Source of the DNA: Acidobacteriota bacterium
Lineage (GTDB): Bacteria > Acidobacteriota > Thermoanaerobaculia > UBA5066
Length of the DNA stretch: 15,549 nt
Assembly: GCA_016789625.1 (NCBI GenBank)
Contig: JAEUQS010000325.1
Location: forward strand, 1 to 15,549
Direction: 5' to 3'
In this document: positions 13,366 through 15,549 of the stretch, piece by piece
Position numbering within the stretch: the first letter of the stretch is position 1
Layout: each line of letters starts with the position of its first letter
Made by a program: the position numbers and the translations under genes
The notes under the pieces: model-generated
What the model saw: the letters and a program-made list of their open reading frames with translations, nothing else
Database searches by the model: none
What the model was told of the DNA's origin: nothing

Positions 13366-14798
13366 AGCGCCCGGCGCTGTCCTTCCGGGCGCGCCTCACG
13401 CTCGAATGGACGATCGCGTTCGGCGCGCTCCTCGCGCTCGCGTGCCTCGCGATGTACCAGGTGGCCCGGGCCAAGGCGTATCGCGAGGTGGACGCGCTGG
13501 TCCGGACGCTCGCCGCCACGGAGGCCGGAGCGCTCGAGCTGGATGGAGGAGCCGTGCGCCTCCATCCGTTCGCCGAGGGCGCGCTCGTGGGCGGAGAGCA
13601 CGCCGCGAAGGTCGTTCAGGTCCTCGCGCAGAACCGCGCGGTGGTGGCGCAGTCGCCGTGGCTCGGCGCGCCCGTGCCGCTGCTCGGCCCCGACGCGCAC
13701 CGGCGCGCGCTGCTGGGCGAGACCCCGCTGCTCACGCTCGTCGCGGGCGGCCGCATCGCCCGCGTGACGGCTCTCCTCGTCTCGCGAGACGGGGTCCGCT
13801 GGGTGCTCGTGGCCGGGTTCACCACCGCCCGGGTCGAAGAGAGCCTCGCCGGTTTCGCGTTGCTGTTCGTGCTCGTGTGGCTGGCGGGGCTCGTGGTGAC
13901 GGGCGGGCTCGGGTTCCTTCTCGCGTCGCGGGCACTGGCCCCGATCGGCGACATCACGGCCCGCGCGCGGACGATCGCCAGCGGAGACATCGCCGTCCGC
14001 CTTCCCGTCTTCCATCCGGGCGACGAGATCGGCCGCATGACGATCCTCCTCAACGAGATGCTGGATCGCCTGCACGTGATGCTCGAGGCGAGCGTCCGCT
14101 TCGCCGCCGACGCCGCGCACGAGCTGCGCAGCCCGCTCACGGCGATGCAGGGGGAGATCGACGTCGCGCTCAAGCGCGAACGCTCGCCCGCCGAGTACCA
14201 CGAGACGCTCGAGACGCTGCGCGACCGGGCCGCCGAGATGCGTCACGTGATCGAGGACCTGCTGCTCCTCTCCCGCGCGGAGGAGCATCGCCTGCCGGCC
14301 GTGGTTTCCGAGGTGCCTCTCGGCAAGCTCCTCGCCGAGTCGTTCGAGCGGGCGGCCCCGCTCGCCGCGAGGCGCCGCGTGACGCTCGATTCGAGCCGGG
14401 TGCCCGAGCTCTACGTCTACGCGGACCCGCGCCTCTTCGGGCGGGTCCTCGACAACGTGCTGCGCAACGCGATCCTCTACAACCGGGACGGCGGAAGCGT
14501 GACGTTCGAGGCGGCGTGGGAGCGGATCCGTGGCGAGGGGCCGGCTCCCGGATTCGTCCGGATCGACGTGCGCGACACCGGGGTGGGCATCTCCGAGGCG
14601 GAGCGCGAGAAGGTCTTCGAGCGCTTCTACCGGGCCGACCCCTCGCGCTCGCGGCGCACGGGCGGCACGGGCCTCGGCCTGCCCATCTGCCGCGAGATCC
14701 TGCGGCTCCTCAAGGGCGAGATCCGCATCCTGGAATCGAGCCCCAAGGGCACCACGTTCGAGATCCGGGTTCCGGGCGCGCGCTTCGCCGTCGCCTGA
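13362..14798 (+). CDS. Sensor histidine kinase (HAMP, HisKA, HATPase_c)
   Basis: 478-residue inner-membrane kinase, partner of the overlapping response regulator (GTGA overlap). Membrane helix 1 (about 12-33), periplasmic sensor region (about 34-160), membrane helix 2 (about 162-186), HAMP linker (about 187-240), dimerisation domain with the phosphorylated His253 in AAHELRSPLTA, then the ATPase domain: N-box NVLRNAILYN (Asn369), G1 DTGVGI (Asp405), F-box FERFYRADPSRSRR, and G2 GGTGLGLPICREI (from 434). The H-box, F-box and overall arrangement resemble the CusS/heavy-metal-type kinases, but the sensor region has no recognisable metal-binding motif. The signal sensed is unknown. Position after the Phn-type transporter suggests, without proving, a link to that solute. 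All catalytic boxes are intact. Confidence 0.95.
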   Translation: MKRPALSFRARLTLEWTIAFGALLALACLAMYQVARAKAYREVDALVRTLAATEAGALELDGGAVRLHPFAEGALVGGEHAAKVVQVLAQNRAVVAQSPWLGAPVPLLGPDAHRRALLGETPLLTLVAGGRIARVTALLVSRDGVRWVLVAGFTTARVEESLAGFALLFVLVWLAGLVVTGGLGFLLASRALAPIGDITARARTIASGDIAVRLPVFHPGDEIGRMTILLNEMLDRLHVMLEASVRFAADAAHELRSPLTAMQGEIDVALKRERSPAEYHETLETLRDRAAEMRHVIEDLLLLSRAEEHRLPAVVSEVPLGKLLAESFERAAPLAARRRVTLDSSRVPELYVYADPRLFGRVLDNVLRNAILYNRDGGSVTFEAAWERIRGEGPAPGFVRIDVRDTGVGISEAEREKVFERFYRADPSRSRRTGGTGLGLPICREILRLLKGEIRILESSPKGTTFEIRVPGARFAVA

Positions 14799-14800
14799 CC

Positions 14801-14829
14801 GGGAACTCTTTCCGGCCGGAAACGTTCCT
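14801..14829. promoter_or_regulatory. 14-bp perfect palindrome TTTCCGGCCGGAAA with partial outer arms
   Basis: TTTCCGGCCGGAAA at 14809-14822 is perfectly self-complementary, flanked by GGGAAC (14801-14806) and GTTCCT (14824-14829), which pair at five of six positions. It fills the 48-nt gap between the histidine kinase stop and the NTF2-like gene. It could be an operator for a dimeric regulator or an RNA hairpin at the end of the two-component operon; there is no T-run after it. Confidence 0.45.
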
Positions 14830-14846
14830 CCCAGACAGGAGGCTCC

Positions 14847-15290
14847 ATGCTCGCCGTTCTTCTCGCGCTCGCTCTCCAGGCCCAGCCCGTCTCCGACTCT
14901 CAGGCTCTCCTCGCGCTCCACGCCAAGGTGATGAAGGCGCACGTCGAAAGCGATATCGGGATCCTCCTCGAGGACGAGGCGGCCGAATATGTGGTCGCGA
15001 ACCGGGGCGAGATCACCCGCCCCACGATCGCGGAGCGGCGCGAAAGGCTGGGGCCTTACCTCGCTCGGACGCGCTTCTCCGAATACCGGGATGCGGTTCC
15101 GCCCATCGTGGAGGTCTCGCCCGACGGAAAGCTCGGCTGGGTGATCGTGAAGATGACGGCGAAGGGCGTGCAGACGGGCGCGGACGGCGCGAAGGAAGAC
15201 CTCGCGTTCACGAGCGCCTGGATCGAGCTCTACAGGAAGGTGAACGGGGTCTGGAAGCGCACGGGAAACGTCTCGAACTTCAAACCCTGA
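14847..15290 (+). CDS. Secreted NTF2/SnoaL-like (DUF4440-type) small protein
   Basis: 147-residue protein with a short hydrophobic leader (MLAVLLALALQAQPVS) that looks like a signal peptide although it lacks N-terminal basic residues. The remainder fits the NTF2-like cone fold: helix SQALLALHAKVMKAHVESDI (about 18-37) followed by LLEDEAAEYVVANRGEI, a short middle helix (ERRERLGPYL), and antiparallel strands IVEVSPDGKLGWVIVKMTAKG, FTSAWIELYRKVNGVWKRTGN and an end in SNFKP. Such domains are small-molecule-binding or enzyme folds; no catalytic residues can be assigned. The start is well supported by AGGAGG (14837-14842) 4 nt before the ATG. It is separated from the histidine kinase by a palindrome and so may be its own unit. 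It faces a convergent gene across a strong hairpin. Confidence 0.85.
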   Translation: MLAVLLALALQAQPVSDSQALLALHAKVMKAHVESDIGILLEDEAAEYVVANRGEITRPTIAERRERLGPYLARTRFSEYRDAVPPIVEVSPDGKLGWVIVKMTAKGVQTGADGAKEDLAFTSAWIELYRKVNGVWKRTGNVSNFKP

Positions 15291-15298
15291 GCTGAGAC

Positions 15299-15328
15299 CC
15301 CGGCCGTGCGGGCGTCCGCACGGCCGGG
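15299..15328. terminator. 13-bp perfect hairpin between convergent genes
   Basis: Arms 15299-15311 and 15316-15328 (core CCGGCCGTGCGG / CCGCACGGCCGG) are perfectly complementary around a 4-nt loop GCGT. It begins 8 nt after the NTF2-like stop and ends 30 nt before the stop of the minus-strand gene, so it could serve both directions. No T-run follows on either strand, so it is not a textbook intrinsic terminator; the role is inferred from position and stability. Confidence 0.65.
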
Positions 15329-15358
15329 CAATCGAGAAACCCCCAGGTTCAAGTACCG

Positions 15359-15549
15359 TTACTGCGGAACGATGGCCTTCGGATCGTTGGTGCCGTTGTC
15401 GATCACGTAGGCGTTCGCGGCGAACGCCCCTCCCTCGGTGGGCGTCACGAGGAGGAGCCGCACGCCCGAGACGTCCTGCGTGACGCCCAGGTCGCGCACG
15501 ATGCGGTTCCTCTGCGTCATCTCGTAAGGCCGCAGCGTGTAGCGCCGCG
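15359..15549 (-). CDS. C-terminus of a probable large secreted protein (5' part outside window)
   Basis: On the minus strand, a frame open from the window edge ends at TAA (15359-15361). The 62 visible full codons read ...RRYTLRPYEMTQRNRIVRDLGV, then DVSGVRLLLVTPTEGGAFAANAYVIDNGTNDPKAIVPQ-type sequence to the end. Alternating hydrophobic residues suggest beta strands. Ends of this type, with a Leu-x-Pro-(Tyr/Phe)-Glu-Met motif and a final Asp-Asn-x-Thr-Asn-Asp-Pro, are ones I associate from memory with large extracellular proteins of Acidobacteriota; this is not verified. No functional domain is visible. Start and full length lie outside the window. Confidence 0.75.
   Translation of the reverse strand, partial: RRYTLRPYEMTQRNRIVRDLGVTQDVSGVRLLLVTPTEGGAFAANAYVIDNGTNDPKAIVPQ

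Noticed and set aside
13338..14942. 534-codon minus-strand frame opposite the histidine kinase
   Set aside because: Shadow of the histidine kinase; no recognisable domain and no start signal.
1..15549. Search for tRNA, rRNA, CRISPR arrays, IS ends, defence or toxin genes
   Set aside because: No clover-leaf-type sequence, regularly spaced repeats, transposase or other such gene was seen by reading; coding density leaves little room for them.

Overview
The window is very GC-rich and densely coded, with strong third-position G/C bias throughout and no tRNA, rRNA, IS element or CRISPR array that I can see. The gene content points to a soil- or sediment-type heterotroph, most likely of the Acidobacteriota (Thermoanaerobaculia-like). 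The clues are membrane Ser/Thr kinases with beta-propeller sensor domains, a SpoIID/LytB protein in a genome with no other sign of sporulation here, GTGA/ATGA gene overlaps, and a secreted-protein tail ending NDPKAIVPQ. Myxococcota or another GC-rich phylum cannot be excluded, and the assignment rests on memory of family distributions.

Layout. 1-1629 (+): SpoIID/LytB peptidoglycan protein, 5' end outside the window. 1697-2896 (+): acyl-CoA dehydrogenase, overlapped by 4 nt with 2893-3735 (+), a secreted protein of about six ChW-like repeats. 3785-5716 (+): membrane-anchored, degenerate Ser/Thr kinase with an FG-GAP-like outer domain. 5731-6639 (-): periplasmic TPR-like protein, convergent with the first kinase and divergent from the second. 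6743-9385 (+): canonical PknB-type kinase with one membrane segment and about 12 TolB/PD40 propeller blades. 9367-12645 (+): phosphonate/phosphite/phosphate-type ABC transporter (binding protein, ATPase, permease; phnD-phnC-phnE order). 12697-14798 (+): OmpR-type response regulator overlapped by 4 nt with its histidine kinase. 14847-15290 (+): secreted NTF2/SnoaL-like protein. A 13-bp hairpin at 15299-15328 separates it from the C-terminus of a secreted protein on the minus strand (15359-15549, continuing outside).

How they may work together. From 6743 to 14798 the genes run in one direction with overlaps or very short gaps: propeller kinase, Phn-type transporter, two-component system. This could be one sensing-and-uptake module for an oxyanion of phosphorus or a related solute, but no C-P lyase, phosphonatase or phosphite dehydrogenase gene is present, so the substrate is unknown. 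The transporter itself is unusual: a binding protein with an apparent duplicated lobe and a Lys/Glu-rich tail, and a permease with an extra N-terminal membrane region. The first part of the window (peptidoglycan protein, acyl-CoA dehydrogenase, ChW-repeat protein, degenerate kinase) shows no obvious shared pathway.

Intergenic space is small. The longest gene-free stretch is about 100 nt (6640-6742), so no gene-free stretch exceeds 300 nt.
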